From NCBI GenBank assembly GCA_964533185.1, contig CAZHLD010000008.1, positions 24,546-88,545 of the forward strand: a stretch of 64,000 nt of DNA, in the 5' to 3' direction. Positions 8,197 to 15,869 of the stretch are shown here, piece by piece. Numbering within the stretch: position 1 is the stretch's first letter; the number at the start of each line of letters is the position of its first letter. Source of the DNA: CAZHLD01 sp964533185. GTDB taxonomy: Bacteria > Acidobacteriota > Terriglobia > Acidiferrales > UBA7541. The notes under the pieces were generated by a model. The model was not told the DNA's origin, ran no database searches, and saw nothing but the letters and a program-made list of their open reading frames with translations. The position numbers and the translations under genes were made by a program.

Positions 8197-9072
8197 TCAG
8201 CGCGCGTCCGGGCCGCCCTGGACGCAGGGAGGGCGGCAGCCGTGGTGGAATTCGATTTTCACGCCCGTCTGATTCTCTTTCCCCACACGAAGAGCTTTGT
8301 CGCAGGTCTGCCACCATTCGGTGAGGCACTTCGGGCTGGTCAGGCTGTAGGGGATTGCGGTGGGGTCGGTCTTCGCAAGTTTGCGGTTTTCTTCGGTGAA
8401 GTCAGGCGTCTTCAGCGCGTCTTTCTTGCCTGCTTCGATCACGCAGTACTCGCCTTGCGGCAGCTCGATCTGAAAATTCCCGTTGGCATCGCTCGAGAAT
8501 TTGAGCACGACCAGGCTGGCCAGCGCGTTCGCTGAACCGGCACGCACGTACAGCTCATAGTTGGCGAGCGGCCGCGGCCGCCGCACCGCTTCGAGGATTT
8601 CCGCGGAAGGGTTTGCGCCGCCGCAGTACTGGTGAATTTCATAAACCGTGCCGGAGATCGTAACGCGGCGCGCCGCTTTCGATTCACCCTGGTAAGCTTC
8701 AGTCAAAGCCAGCGCGCCGGGCGCACCGGCCCGTGCGGCCGTGGTCGCCGCAGATGACGTTGGAGCCGTGCCACCGGGTCTCGGTCTGAGGCTCGGTGAC
8801 GGTATCGGAGACTGACTCGGTTTTGGCATCGACGTTGGTGCTGCATCTGGCCGGGCCGGACGCGCTTCGCCTTGCGGCTGCGCAGCTTTGTCTGAAGCCG
8901 CAGCGTTCGAAGGCTCCGAGGAAACTGCAGACTGAGGCGAGCCGGATTTGCGCGAAGCCATCCAGATACCAGCAGCGGCCAAAGCAAGCGCAATCACCAG
9001 AATGATTAGGAATCGCGACGAGCCGTGCGCCTTTCTTCTTCTCGAGCGAAGCTCTGCGTGGCTCCAGTTCAT
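8197..9072 (-). CDS. membrane-anchored protein with carboxypeptidase-regulatory-like domain
   Basis: I start this at ATG 9072, where an AGGA lies 8 bases upstream; ATGs at 9078 and 9081 are alternatives. It gives about 291 residues: a short basic N-terminus, one membrane segment (FLIILVIALALAAAGIWM, about residues 18-35), then a Ser/Pro/Ala-rich linker of about 70 residues, then a globular domain. The latter has VTISGTVYEIHQYCGG, YELYVRAGSANALASLVVLKFSSDANGNFQIELPQGEYCV read as a beta-sandwich of the CarboxypepD_reg type. The C-terminal part contains several Cys. It faces convergently into dnaB and diverges from alr. The specific role is unknown. Confidence 0.7.
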   Translation of the reverse strand: MNWSHAELRSRRRKAHGSSRFLIILVIALALAAAGIWMASRKSGSPQSAVSSEPSNAAASDKAAQPQGEARPARPDAAPTSMPKPSQSPIPSPSLRPRPGGTAPTSSAATTAARAGAPGALALTEAYQGESKAARRVTISGTVYEIHQYCGGANPSAEILEAVRRPRPLANYELYVRAGSANALASLVVLKFSSDANGNFQIELPQGEYCVIEAGKKDALKTPDFTEENRKLAKTDPTAIPYSLTSPKCLTEWWQTCDKALRVGKENQTGVKIEFHHGCRPPCVQGGPDAR

Positions 9073-9358
9073 GACCATCATCCTACACCGTGCGATGGCA
9101 AGCGGGGCTGCCGGGTTTGTCTGCGCGCGGCCACGGGTGTGAAAAAGTTGCCGCGCAGGCGACTGCGCATCTCGCGGGCTGCACAAGCGAGGCGTCGCCC
9201 ACAACCGCGTTAGTTCCTCATAATGAGCAGCTTGCGGGATGGCTTCGCCTCCCGGAGCGCGCCACATCTCTGGCAGCAACCGTGCTCTCTGCAATCGCGC
9301 CAGCAGGCGCGACCGCACTCTGCTGGTTAACTGGGAAGAGCGGGCGCAGCGATTCGAG

Positions 9359-10585
9359 ATGACGACCAGCGGCATTTTGGAATACTCTCAAAGCGCAACG
9401 GAAATGGCCTCCCCTCAGAAAGCCGCGGTGAAAATGGAAGGCCGGCCGGTATGGGCCGAGGTTTCGCTGACCGCGCTCGAAGCGAACCTGCGCGCGATGC
9501 GGCGTCACATCGGCGCGCAGCGAAAGATTCTCGCCGTCGTGAAAGGCAACGCCTATGGCCACGGCGCCGTGCCGGTATCGAAAGCACTGGCCCGCGCCGG
9601 CGCGGACTGGTTCGGCGTCACCTGTTCAGCCGAAGGCGCAGAGCTGCGCGAAGCCGGCCTCCGCCTGCCGATCCTGGTCCTGACCGGCTTCTGGCCCGGC
9701 GAAGAAAAACGAATCATTGAAAACCGGCTCACGCCCGCGATTACGCGCTGCGACCAGCTTCCGCTCCTCGAGCGCGCCGCCGCGCGATTGAAGGTCAGCC
9801 CGCGCCGACCCATCAGTTTCCACCTGAAGATTGACACGGGCATGAACCGCCTGGGCATCACGCTCGGTGATGTGGAATGCTTTGCGCGGCAGTTGGCAGC
9901 CTGCCCGCACTTGAAGCTGACCGGCGTGTTTACGCACTTCGCGTCTTCTGAAGTTTTTACCACCGAGCAGACCGCACAGCAGCAGAAGCTCTTCGGACAG
10001 GCGCTCGATCGCCTGCGCGGGCTGAGTATTGACCCCGGCATCGTGCATCTGGCCAACAGCGCAGCCATTGTCTCGCGGCCGGAGACGTGGGCAGCCATGG
10101 TCCGTCCGGGCGCGCTGCTTTACGGCTACCACCAGAATTACGACCCGCCCGAGCGGCGCGCTGCCGCCGAGAAGGAACTGAAGGTGACGCCGGCCCTATC
10201 GCTGCGCGCGCGGGTGATTTCCGTGCGCGACGTCCCGGCCGGTTCGGGCGTCGGCTACGACGCGCGGTTCACCACCAGCCGGTCCTCTCGCGTCGCCGTG
10301 ATTGCTGCGGGCTACGCCGACGGGTTGCTACGCTTGCTGGGCAACCGCGGCAGCGTGCTCGTGCGCGGGCAGAAAGCGCCGCTGGTGGGCATCGTCTCGA
10401 TGGACCTGGCCATGGCCGACGTTACCGGCATCGCAGGCGCTGCGCTGGGCGATATCGCCACGATTTACGGGGCAGATGGCGACGCCGCGCAGTATGCCTC
10501 CGACGTGGCCCGCCAGCTTGGCACGGTTACCTCCGACGTGCTCTGCGCAATTGGCAAGCGCGTACCCCGTTTCTATCTCCATTAG
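9359..10585 (+). CDS. alr: alanine racemase
   Basis: PLP enzyme that makes D-alanine for peptidoglycan. Conserved sequence begins at RPVWAEVSLTALEANLRAMR. The PLP lysine is in AVVKGNAYGHGA, and the second catalytic base, Tyr, is in GSGVGYDARF. GVFTHFASSE, HLANSAA, MVRPGALLYGY and VSMDLAMADVT are further family segments. Starting at ATG 9359 gives 408 residues; ATG 9404 or ATG 9434 would give 393 or 383, closer to the typical 360-385, so the start is uncertain. The gene follows dnaB with only the inserted minus-strand gene between. Confidence 0.93.
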   Translation: MTTSGILEYSQSATEMASPQKAAVKMEGRPVWAEVSLTALEANLRAMRRHIGAQRKILAVVKGNAYGHGAVPVSKALARAGADWFGVTCSAEGAELREAGLRLPILVLTGFWPGEEKRIIENRLTPAITRCDQLPLLERAAARLKVSPRRPISFHLKIDTGMNRLGITLGDVECFARQLAACPHLKLTGVFTHFASSEVFTTEQTAQQQKLFGQALDRLRGLSIDPGIVHLANSAAIVSRPETWAAMVRPGALLYGYHQNYDPPERRAAAEKELKVTPALSLRARVISVRDVPAGSGVGYDARFTTSRSSRVAVIAAGYADGLLRLLGNRGSVLVRGQKAPLVGIVSMDLAMADVTGIAGAALGDIATIYGADGDAAQYASDVARQLGTVTSDVLCAIGKRVPRFYLH

Positions 10586-10632
10586 CTTAGTAACGGCCAG
10601 CATCCCCACCCTGGCCCTTCTTTCTTGACGCC

Positions 10633-10643
10633 GGTGCTATACT
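10633..10643 (+). promoter_or_regulatory. candidate extended -10 promoter of the PIN-TRAM gene
   Basis: TGCTATACT at 10635-10643 is an extended -10 (TGnTATAAT-like). It lies 137 bases before the PIN-TRAM start, in the spacer after alr. No good -35 is present at the usual distance, which fits the extended -10 class but keeps the call tentative. Confidence 0.4.
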
Positions 10644-10780
10644 GACACAGTAATTCTGTTGATGATTCGGTTGCCGAGCCATTCCCGGCTCCTACCGTCA
10701 GAACTCATACTCCCGGGAAGAGGAATTCGGCTCATCGGGTTCTCTTGTTTTATAAGGCTGCTTTTTCATAAGAGGAAGCC

Positions 10781-12022
10781 ATGCAACGCACTCCTTCCCG
10801 GCCCGCACATGCCGGAAGCCCCGCCCGGGGTGAGCCTGCCCCATTCAAGACGTCCGAACCCGCCGCGCTGCTGGATCAAAGCGTGGGCAGCTGGTGGGAC
10901 ATGATGCTGGTGCGGTTTATCTTTGTGGCAGTATGCGTCGCGGCAAGCTACCACTTCCGACCGTTTGGGATGCCGCCGCTGTACGCCGCCGCTGCAGGTC
11001 TGGGCTTTTCCGTGGCGGTGGTGCTCTTCGAGATCCGCCTGCGCCGCGCCAGCCTGCGACGCCTGATCGGTGCGGCCGCGGGCTCGATACTGGGCATCCT
11101 GGGCGCCTACCTGATCCACCTGGTCCTAAACCACACCTCGATCCCGGAAAGCTCGCGCTCGTTTCTGAGTGTGGCCGTCCTGCTGGTGATGACCTACATC
11201 GGCCTGATCGTAGGGGCGAACAAAGGCGACATGCTCAACCTGCAGGCGCTTGGCGGCCTCTTTGGCAGCGAGCGCAGTACGCGGCGGCTCTACAAGGTGC
11301 TCGATACCAGCGTGATTATTGACGGCCGCGTGGCCGACGTATGCGAAGCCCACTTCCTGGACGGCCTGCTGGTGATCCCGCAGTTTGTCCTGCGCGAGCT
11401 GCAACTGGTGGCCGATTCGGCCGACCCGCTCAAGCGCCAGCGCGGTCGCCGGGGCCTCGAAGTGCTCCAGCGCATCCAGAAGATGGCCCACCTCGAAGTA
11501 GAAATCGCCGAAGACGACTTCCCCAACGTCCCCGAAGTGGACATGAAGCTGATCGAGCTGGCCAAGCGCTACGACGCCAAGATCATCACCAACGACTTCA
11601 ACCTGAACAAGGTGGCCACGCTGCAGGGCATCGAGGTGCTCAACGTCAATCAACTGGCCAATGCCCTGAAGCCCGTCGTTCTGCCGGGGGAGACGATGCG
11701 CGTCTTCATCCTGCGCGAGGGCAAGGAGTACAACCAGGGCGTGGCGTATCTCGACGACGGCACCATGGTCGTGGTGGACGGTGCTCGCCGCATGATCAAC
11801 AAGACCATCGATATCAACGTCACGTCCGTTCACCAGACCACCGCCGGCAAGATGATCTTCGGTCGCTACGACGAACGCGGCGAACAGCAAGTCCGCCCGC
11901 CCGCGCCAGTTGGCGAACTGAACGGCCCGCGCCACCCTGCGCAGCCGGCCGATGCGCCTCCTCGCCCGGCCGACGCCCCGCAGAGCGCTGACCGCCCGCC
12001 GCGCCCGGTCACCCATGAGTAA
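10781..12022 (+). CDS. PIN and TRAM domain membrane protein (YacL family)
   Basis: The 413 residues have a Pro-rich N-terminus, three or four membrane segments (about residues 43-155), a PIN nuclease-like domain (about 170-290), and a TRAM domain (about 300-365), with a Pro/Arg-rich tail. The PIN domain shows the acidic residues in LDTSVIIDGRVAD, LRELQ, and TNDFNLNK. TRAM is a predicted RNA-binding barrel. The layout is that of Bacillus YacL, which is often encoded next to ispD. Here ispD and ispF follow after 153 bases. The substrate is not established in the family; RNA cleavage is inference from the folds. Confidence 0.88.
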   Translation: MQRTPSRPAHAGSPARGEPAPFKTSEPAALLDQSVGSWWDMMLVRFIFVAVCVAASYHFRPFGMPPLYAAAAGLGFSVAVVLFEIRLRRASLRRLIGAAAGSILGILGAYLIHLVLNHTSIPESSRSFLSVAVLLVMTYIGLIVGANKGDMLNLQALGGLFGSERSTRRLYKVLDTSVIIDGRVADVCEAHFLDGLLVIPQFVLRELQLVADSADPLKRQRGRRGLEVLQRIQKMAHLEVEIAEDDFPNVPEVDMKLIELAKRYDAKIITNDFNLNKVATLQGIEVLNVNQLANALKPVVLPGETMRVFILREGKEYNQGVAYLDDGTMVVVDGARRMINKTIDINVTSVHQTTAGKMIFGRYDERGEQQVRPPAPVGELNGPRHPAQPADAPPRPADAPQSADRPPRPVTHE

Positions 12023-12034
12023 GGAGGTCGAAAC

Positions 12035-12145
12035 CGCAGATGAACGCCAATTAACGCAGATAAGAAGGAAAGCCCCCTGAAATCGCCTCCCTTTTCTGCT
12101 CCTCACCCTATTCTTCGCTTCAGTGTTCATCTGTGTTTATCTGCG
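12035..12145. repeat. dispersed CAGATAA/CAGATGAAC inverted-repeat element
   Basis: The left side has CGCAGATGAACG and ACGCAGATAAG; the right side has TTCATCTGTG and TTTATCTGCG, the complementary versions. Together they form an interrupted inverted repeat about 110 bases long between the PIN-TRAM gene and ispD. Related words occur at 44104-44136 (CCACAGATGCACGTGGATTAA) and more loosely around 14759-14832, so this looks like a degenerate member of a dispersed intergenic repeat family rather than a coding sequence. Confidence 0.5.
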
Positions 12146-12175
12146 ACTGCAATTAGGTTAGACTTTCGGCCCCTT

Positions 12176-12910
12176 ATGAGCCGCATTGCCGCCATACTGC
12201 CCGCCGCCGGTCTGGGCACTCGCATGGGCGCCGAAACGCCCAAGCAGTTCCTCGAGCTCGACGGCATGCCGCTAGTGATCTTCACGTTGCGGCGCCTGGC
12301 GGCGTGCGAGGCGATCACAGAGTTTTTCATCGCTACGCTGGCAGAAGAGGTGGCTGCGCTCCGGGAGCGCATACAAAAGGAAAAACTCGGTCGGCCGGTG
12401 CGCGTGGTGCGTGGCGGCGGGAACCGTCAGGAGTCGGTCGGAAATGCGCTGGCGGAAGCGCCGGCGGATGCGGAACTGGTGCTGGTGCACGACGCGGTGC
12501 GGCCGCTGGTGACCCGCGAACAGGTGGCGCGGGTGATTGCAGTGGCTCGCGAACGCGGCGCCGCAATCCTGGGCATCCCGGCGATTGATACGGTCAAGGA
12601 AGTAAAGCGCGCCAGCCTGCCGCAGGACGTGGCGCTGATTACCGGCACCATCCCGCGCGAGCGCATTGTGCTGGCGCAGACGCCGCAGGTGTTTTCCAGC
12701 AAGCTGCTACGCGAGGCGTTTGCGAAGGCCGTGCTGGACGGAGTGACCGCATCAGACGAAGCGGTGCTGGTCGAGCGGCTCGGGCACGACGTTTACGTCG
12801 TGCTCGGCTCCGAGCGCAACCTGAAAATCACCAAGCCCGCCGACATGGATCTGGCACGCTTTTACCTCGAGCAGGAGCGCCGCTCGATGAGCGCGGGGCG
12901 CTCGCTATGA
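12176..12910 (+). CDS. ispD: 2-C-methyl-D-erythritol 4-phosphate cytidylyltransferase
   Basis: Second committed step of the MEP pathway: transfers CMP to methylerythritol 4-phosphate. The 244 residues show the nucleotide-binding ILPAAGLGTRMG with K at residue 23 (PKQFLEL), GGGNRQESVGNAL, VLVHDAVRPLV, IPAIDTVKEV, and TPQVFSSKLL, all diagnostic. The stop overlaps the ispF start by 4 bases (ATGA), so the pair is translationally coupled. The first gene of the pathway in this window, ispE, is 10 kb upstream. Confidence 0.96.
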   Translation: MSRIAAILPAAGLGTRMGAETPKQFLELDGMPLVIFTLRRLAACEAITEFFIATLAEEVAALRERIQKEKLGRPVRVVRGGGNRQESVGNALAEAPADAELVLVHDAVRPLVTREQVARVIAVARERGAAILGIPAIDTVKEVKRASLPQDVALITGTIPRERIVLAQTPQVFSSKLLREAFAKAVLDGVTASDEAVLVERLGHDVYVVLGSERNLKITKPADMDLARFYLEQERRSMSAGRSL

Positions 12911-13380
12911 CGCGCTGTGGAATTGGTTACGATCTGCACCGGCTGGCCGAAGGACGAAGGTTGATCGTCGGCGGCATCGAGCTTCCATTTGATAAGGGCC
13001 CCGTCGGCCACTCCGACGGCGACGTGCTCGCGCACGCCATCTGCGATGCGCTGCTGGGCGCAGCGGGCGCGGGCGATATCGGCGCGCTTTTCCCGGACAC
13101 CGACCCGAAGTGGAAGGGCGTCTCGAGCCTGGTGTTCCTTGAAGAGATCTGCAAAGTGCTGGCCGGACTAGAAATGCGCATCAGTCACATTGATGCCGTC
13201 GTGATCGCCGAGAGGCCAAAGCTCGGCCCGCATTTTCCCGCCATGCGCGAGGCGATGGCCCGCGCGCTCCAAATCAAGCCCGCGCAGATCAGCCTTAAGG
13301 CCAAAACTAACGAGGGCGTGGACGCCGTCGGCCGTGGGGAAGCCATCGCCGCCCACGCCATCGCCACACTGGAAGCCTGA
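12907..13380 (+). CDS. ispF: 2-C-methyl-D-erythritol 2,4-cyclodiphosphate synthase
   Basis: Zinc-dependent trimer that cyclises CDP-ME 2-phosphate to MEcPP. The 157 residues are normal length. Metal ligands are D9 and H11 in GIGYDLHRL and the His of VGHSDGDVLAHAICDALLGA; DIGALFPDTDPKWKG, IDAVVIAERPK and KAKTNEGVDAVGRGEAI are the conserved later segments. It starts inside the end of ispD. Confidence 0.96.
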   Translation: MTRCGIGYDLHRLAEGRRLIVGGIELPFDKGPVGHSDGDVLAHAICDALLGAAGAGDIGALFPDTDPKWKGVSSLVFLEEICKVLAGLEMRISHIDAVVIAERPKLGPHFPAMREAMARALQIKPAQISLKAKTNEGVDAVGRGEAIAAHAIATLEA

Positions 13381-13431
13381 GAGACGAAACTCGAAATCCG
13401 TTACTCGAAACTCGCTACAATCTTTTTCTGA

Positions 13432-13992
13432 ATGTCCCTTGAAAAGACAGTTCGCCGCGCGACGGAAAGCGACGCCGCACGAGTCATCGCGCTTGATGCC
13501 AGCGACGTGCAAGCCATCCTTCGCGAGCGCGGGCGGCTCGTGGCCGCTGCCACCGTTGAGCACACAGTATGGATGGCGGAAGCGGCGGCGCTGCTTGGGC
13601 CACACGCCGCCGACCGTGATGCGCTGGCCGGCTTGCTGGCGCTCGTTTTCGAGTACGATGCGCAGGCGATCCTCCGTTCGCCTGAAGCGCACAACCTCCT
13701 CGCGCGGCAGGGAGCGCGCGAAGTGATCCGCGAGCTGGCCCACATGGTGTTGGAAAGCGGCACAGTAGATTCAGAGCGGTTCAAGGAGCTGATCCAAGCG
13801 CTCAAAGCGCGAGTGCGCTGGCGCAGCCGCGACCTGTTTCACCCCATCCGGCTGGCGCTCGCCGGGCGAACGGGCGAGGGCGAGCTCGACCGCGTCATCC
13901 TCTTGTGCGACAGTGCCGCGCGACTGCCGTTTGCCGTGCCGGTGAAAAGTGTGCGGCAGCGGCTGCTGGAGTTTTGCGCGGCCCTCGATTAG
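13432..13992 (+). CDS. orphan glutamyl-tRNA synthetase C-terminal (anticodon-binding)-like protein
   Basis: The 186 residues have no Rossmann fold and no HIGH or KMSKS motif, but the C-terminal half looks like the anticodon-binding end of class I GluRS: FKELIQALKARVRWRSRDLFHPIRLALAGRTGEGELDRVI aligns by eye with the K-A-x-T-x-x-K-G-x-x-L-F-x-P-x-R-x-A-L-T-G signature. The N-terminal half is alpha-helical and probably corresponds to the helical linker. It lies between ispF and rlmB. It could be a tRNA-binding protein, a regulator, or a shrunken descendant of gltX. The fold assignment is reasonably firm; the role is unknown. Confidence 0.72.
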   Translation: MSLEKTVRRATESDAARVIALDASDVQAILRERGRLVAAATVEHTVWMAEAAALLGPHAADRDALAGLLALVFEYDAQAILRSPEAHNLLARQGAREVIRELAHMVLESGTVDSERFKELIQALKARVRWRSRDLFHPIRLALAGRTGEGELDRVILLCDSAARLPFAVPVKSVRQRLLEFCAALD

Positions 13993-14011
13993 GAAAGCTC
14001 TTACAAAGACG

Positions 14012-14776
14012 ATGAACATCATCACCGGAATCCATGCCGTGCGCGAGGCGCTCGACTCCGGGCGAGCGATCGACCACATCTCGATCGCGCGCGGTCGGCA
14101 CGGCGAGCGCGTCGAGGAGCTTGTGCGGCTCGCGCGGCAGCGCGGCGTGCCGGTGCGGTTTGAAGACCGCGCGCAGGTGGACCGGCTGGCAGGCACGCGT
14201 GAGCATCAGGGCGTGGTGGCGCTGGCCGCCGCCAAGAAAATGCTGGGCCTGGAGGACCTTCTCGCCAGGATTGCGCCAGCGAGAGGGAGGGAGGGGCTGC
14301 TCGTGTTGCTCGATGGCATCGAAGACCCGCACAACCTGGGCGCAATCGTGCGCACGGCGCTGGCCGCAGGCGCCGATGGCATCGTGATCCCAGAGCGGCG
14401 CGCCGCTCCGCTCACCGAAGCAGTCGAGCGCGCCTCGGCTGGTGCGTTGGCGCATCTGCCCGTCGCGCGGGTCACCAACCTCGTGCGCGCAATGGAAGAG
14501 TTGAAGGAAGCCGGCTACTGGCTGGTGGGCCTCGATGAGCGCGCGGAGAAAAGCTACACCGAAGCCGATTTCACGATCCCTACCGCGCTCGTGCTAGGCG
14601 GCGAAGGCAAAGGCCTGCACGAATTGACTCGCAAGCGCTGCGACTTCCTCGTCTCAATCCCCACCACCGGGCCGGTGCGCTCGCTGAATGTCTCTGTAGC
14701 CGCCGGCGTCGTCCTCTTTGAAGCCATCCGCCAGCGAAGCGTCTTGTCGCCGCGGCTACACGCGGATTCACGCTGA
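14012..14776 (+). CDS. rlmB: 23S rRNA (guanosine-2'-O)-methyltransferase RlmB (SpoU family)
   Basis: SAM-dependent ribose methyltransferase of the SPOUT/TrmH type. The N-terminal substrate-binding domain opens with ITGIHAVREALDSG, which fixes the ATG at 14012 although the frame is open from 13949. The catalytic domain has motif 1 DGIEDPHNLGAIVRTA, motif 2 TALVLGGEGKGL and motif 3 SLNVSVAAGVVLFE, which build the SAM-binding trefoil knot. The 254 residues match RlmB. It starts 19 bases after the GluRS-like gene, so both are probably cotranscribed with ispDF. A TrmH-type tRNA target is the alternative. Confidence 0.9.
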   Translation: MNIITGIHAVREALDSGRAIDHISIARGRHGERVEELVRLARQRGVPVRFEDRAQVDRLAGTREHQGVVALAAAKKMLGLEDLLARIAPARGREGLLVLLDGIEDPHNLGAIVRTALAAGADGIVIPERRAAPLTEAVERASAGALAHLPVARVTNLVRAMEELKEAGYWLVGLDERAEKSYTEADFTIPTALVLGGEGKGLHELTRKRCDFLVSIPTTGPVRSLNVSVAAGVVLFEAIRQRSVLSPRLHADSR

Positions 14777-14838
14777 TAGCGAGAAAAACCCAGGAGAGTC
14801 GCTCGGTCAGCGTCAAATTGCGATCTGTGCGGATGTGC

Positions 14839-15360
14839 TTACTTGTCGTATTGGATGAGGGAGAAGACGTCGAGGCCGGGGAGTTTCGACCGGCCGTTGA
14901 GAAAGGTCAGCTCGACGGCGAAGCCCACGCCGGCCACCTCGGCACCGAGGCCACTCACCAGCTTGACCGCCGCAGCGGCGGTGCCGCCCGTGGCGAGCAG
15001 GTCGTCGCAGATAAGGACGCGCTGACCCGCGCCTGCGGCGTCTTCGTGAATTTCGAGCGAATCGGCGCCGTACTCGAGGTCGTAGGTGACGCGCGCGGTC
15101 TTGGCCGGCAGCTTCTTCGGTTTGCGCACCGGCACAAAGCCCGCGCCGAGGTGGTAGGCCAGCGCCGGCGCAAAGATGAACCCGCGCGCCTCGATGCCCA
15201 CGACCACGTCAATCTTCTTATTGGCGTAGTGCTCGCACATTCTGTCAATGAGCGCGTGGAAGCCGCGCTTGTCTTTGAGCAGCGTGGTCAGGTCGTAGAA
15301 AAGGATGCCCGGCTTGGGCCAGTCGGGCACTTCGCGGATCAGTTTCTTGAGGTCGTTCAT
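14839..15360 (-). CDS. apt: adenine phosphoribosyltransferase
   Basis: Salvages adenine with PRPP to AMP. Starting at ATG 15360 gives 173 residues, the usual length; the frame is open 10 codons further but conserved sequence begins at LKKLIREVPDWPKPGILFYDLTTLL. VVGIEARGFIFAPALA is the substrate loop, FVPVRKPKKLPA the second, and VLICDDLLATGGTAAAA the PRPP-binding motif. Together with prs and the phosphoribosyltransferase at 47.8 kb it forms the purine-salvage content of the window. acyP lies just upstream on the same strand. Confidence 0.95.
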   Translation of the reverse strand: MNDLKKLIREVPDWPKPGILFYDLTTLLKDKRGFHALIDRMCEHYANKKIDVVVGIEARGFIFAPALAYHLGAGFVPVRKPKKLPAKTARVTYDLEYGADSLEIHEDAAGAGQRVLICDDLLATGGTAAAAVKLVSGLGAEVAGVGFAVELTFLNGRSKLPGLDVFSLIQYDK

Positions 15361-15399
15361 TCGAGGGCTTCCCCTGATTGGTGCGGCCAAGCGCCGCGG

Positions 15400-15696
15400 C
15401 TACCAGCTGTCGTGTTCGATGGTGAAGCTGCCGGAGTACTCGTCCAGGATCCTTGCTTCCTCTTCGGCTACGTCGGAGACGCTGGCGCCGCGCGGGCCTT
15501 GGCGAAGCTCGATCATCAGCTCCTGCAGCGGCCTGGGCTCGCCGATGGCGTAGACCTCCACGCGGCCGTCGTGCCGGTTCATCACGTATCCAGAAAGACC
15601 CAGCCGTTCGGCGACGCGCTGGGCGTAGAACCGAAAGCCGACACCCTGCACCATGCCGGAAACAAGATAGCGTCGGGCGATGGGCTTCTCGGGCAC
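15400..15696 (-). CDS. acyP: acylphosphatase
   Basis: Small cytosolic enzyme that hydrolyses acyl phosphates. The 98 residues carry both catalytic residues: Arg in VQGVGFRFYAQ and Asn in GYVMNRHDGRVEV. The rest follows the ferredoxin-like fold. It ends 40 bases before the apt start and is probably transcribed with it. Confidence 0.93.
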   Translation of the reverse strand: MPEKPIARRYLVSGMVQGVGFRFYAQRVAERLGLSGYVMNRHDGRVEVYAIGEPRPLQELMIELRQGPRGASVSDVAEEEARILDEYSGSFTIEHDSW

Positions 15697-15869
15697 AGCC
15701 GTGGCCCCGAGGCATCATCCTGCAGCAGGTGCGCCAGGCGGGATGTCCGGGGCGACGCGCGATTGTATCAAAAGCAAGACTCGCTGGCGCGGGCATCGCG
15801 CCTCGAACGCCGGGGCGAACTCGATCCAGCGGTGGCATGGCTCCCCGTACTCATGTAAGAATTCAGGCC

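Noticed and set aside
15453..15869. Extended N-terminus of the GH35-like protein
   Set aside because: It overlaps acyP in antisense and is Arg-rich; the signal peptide at 15870 or 15894 fits the start.
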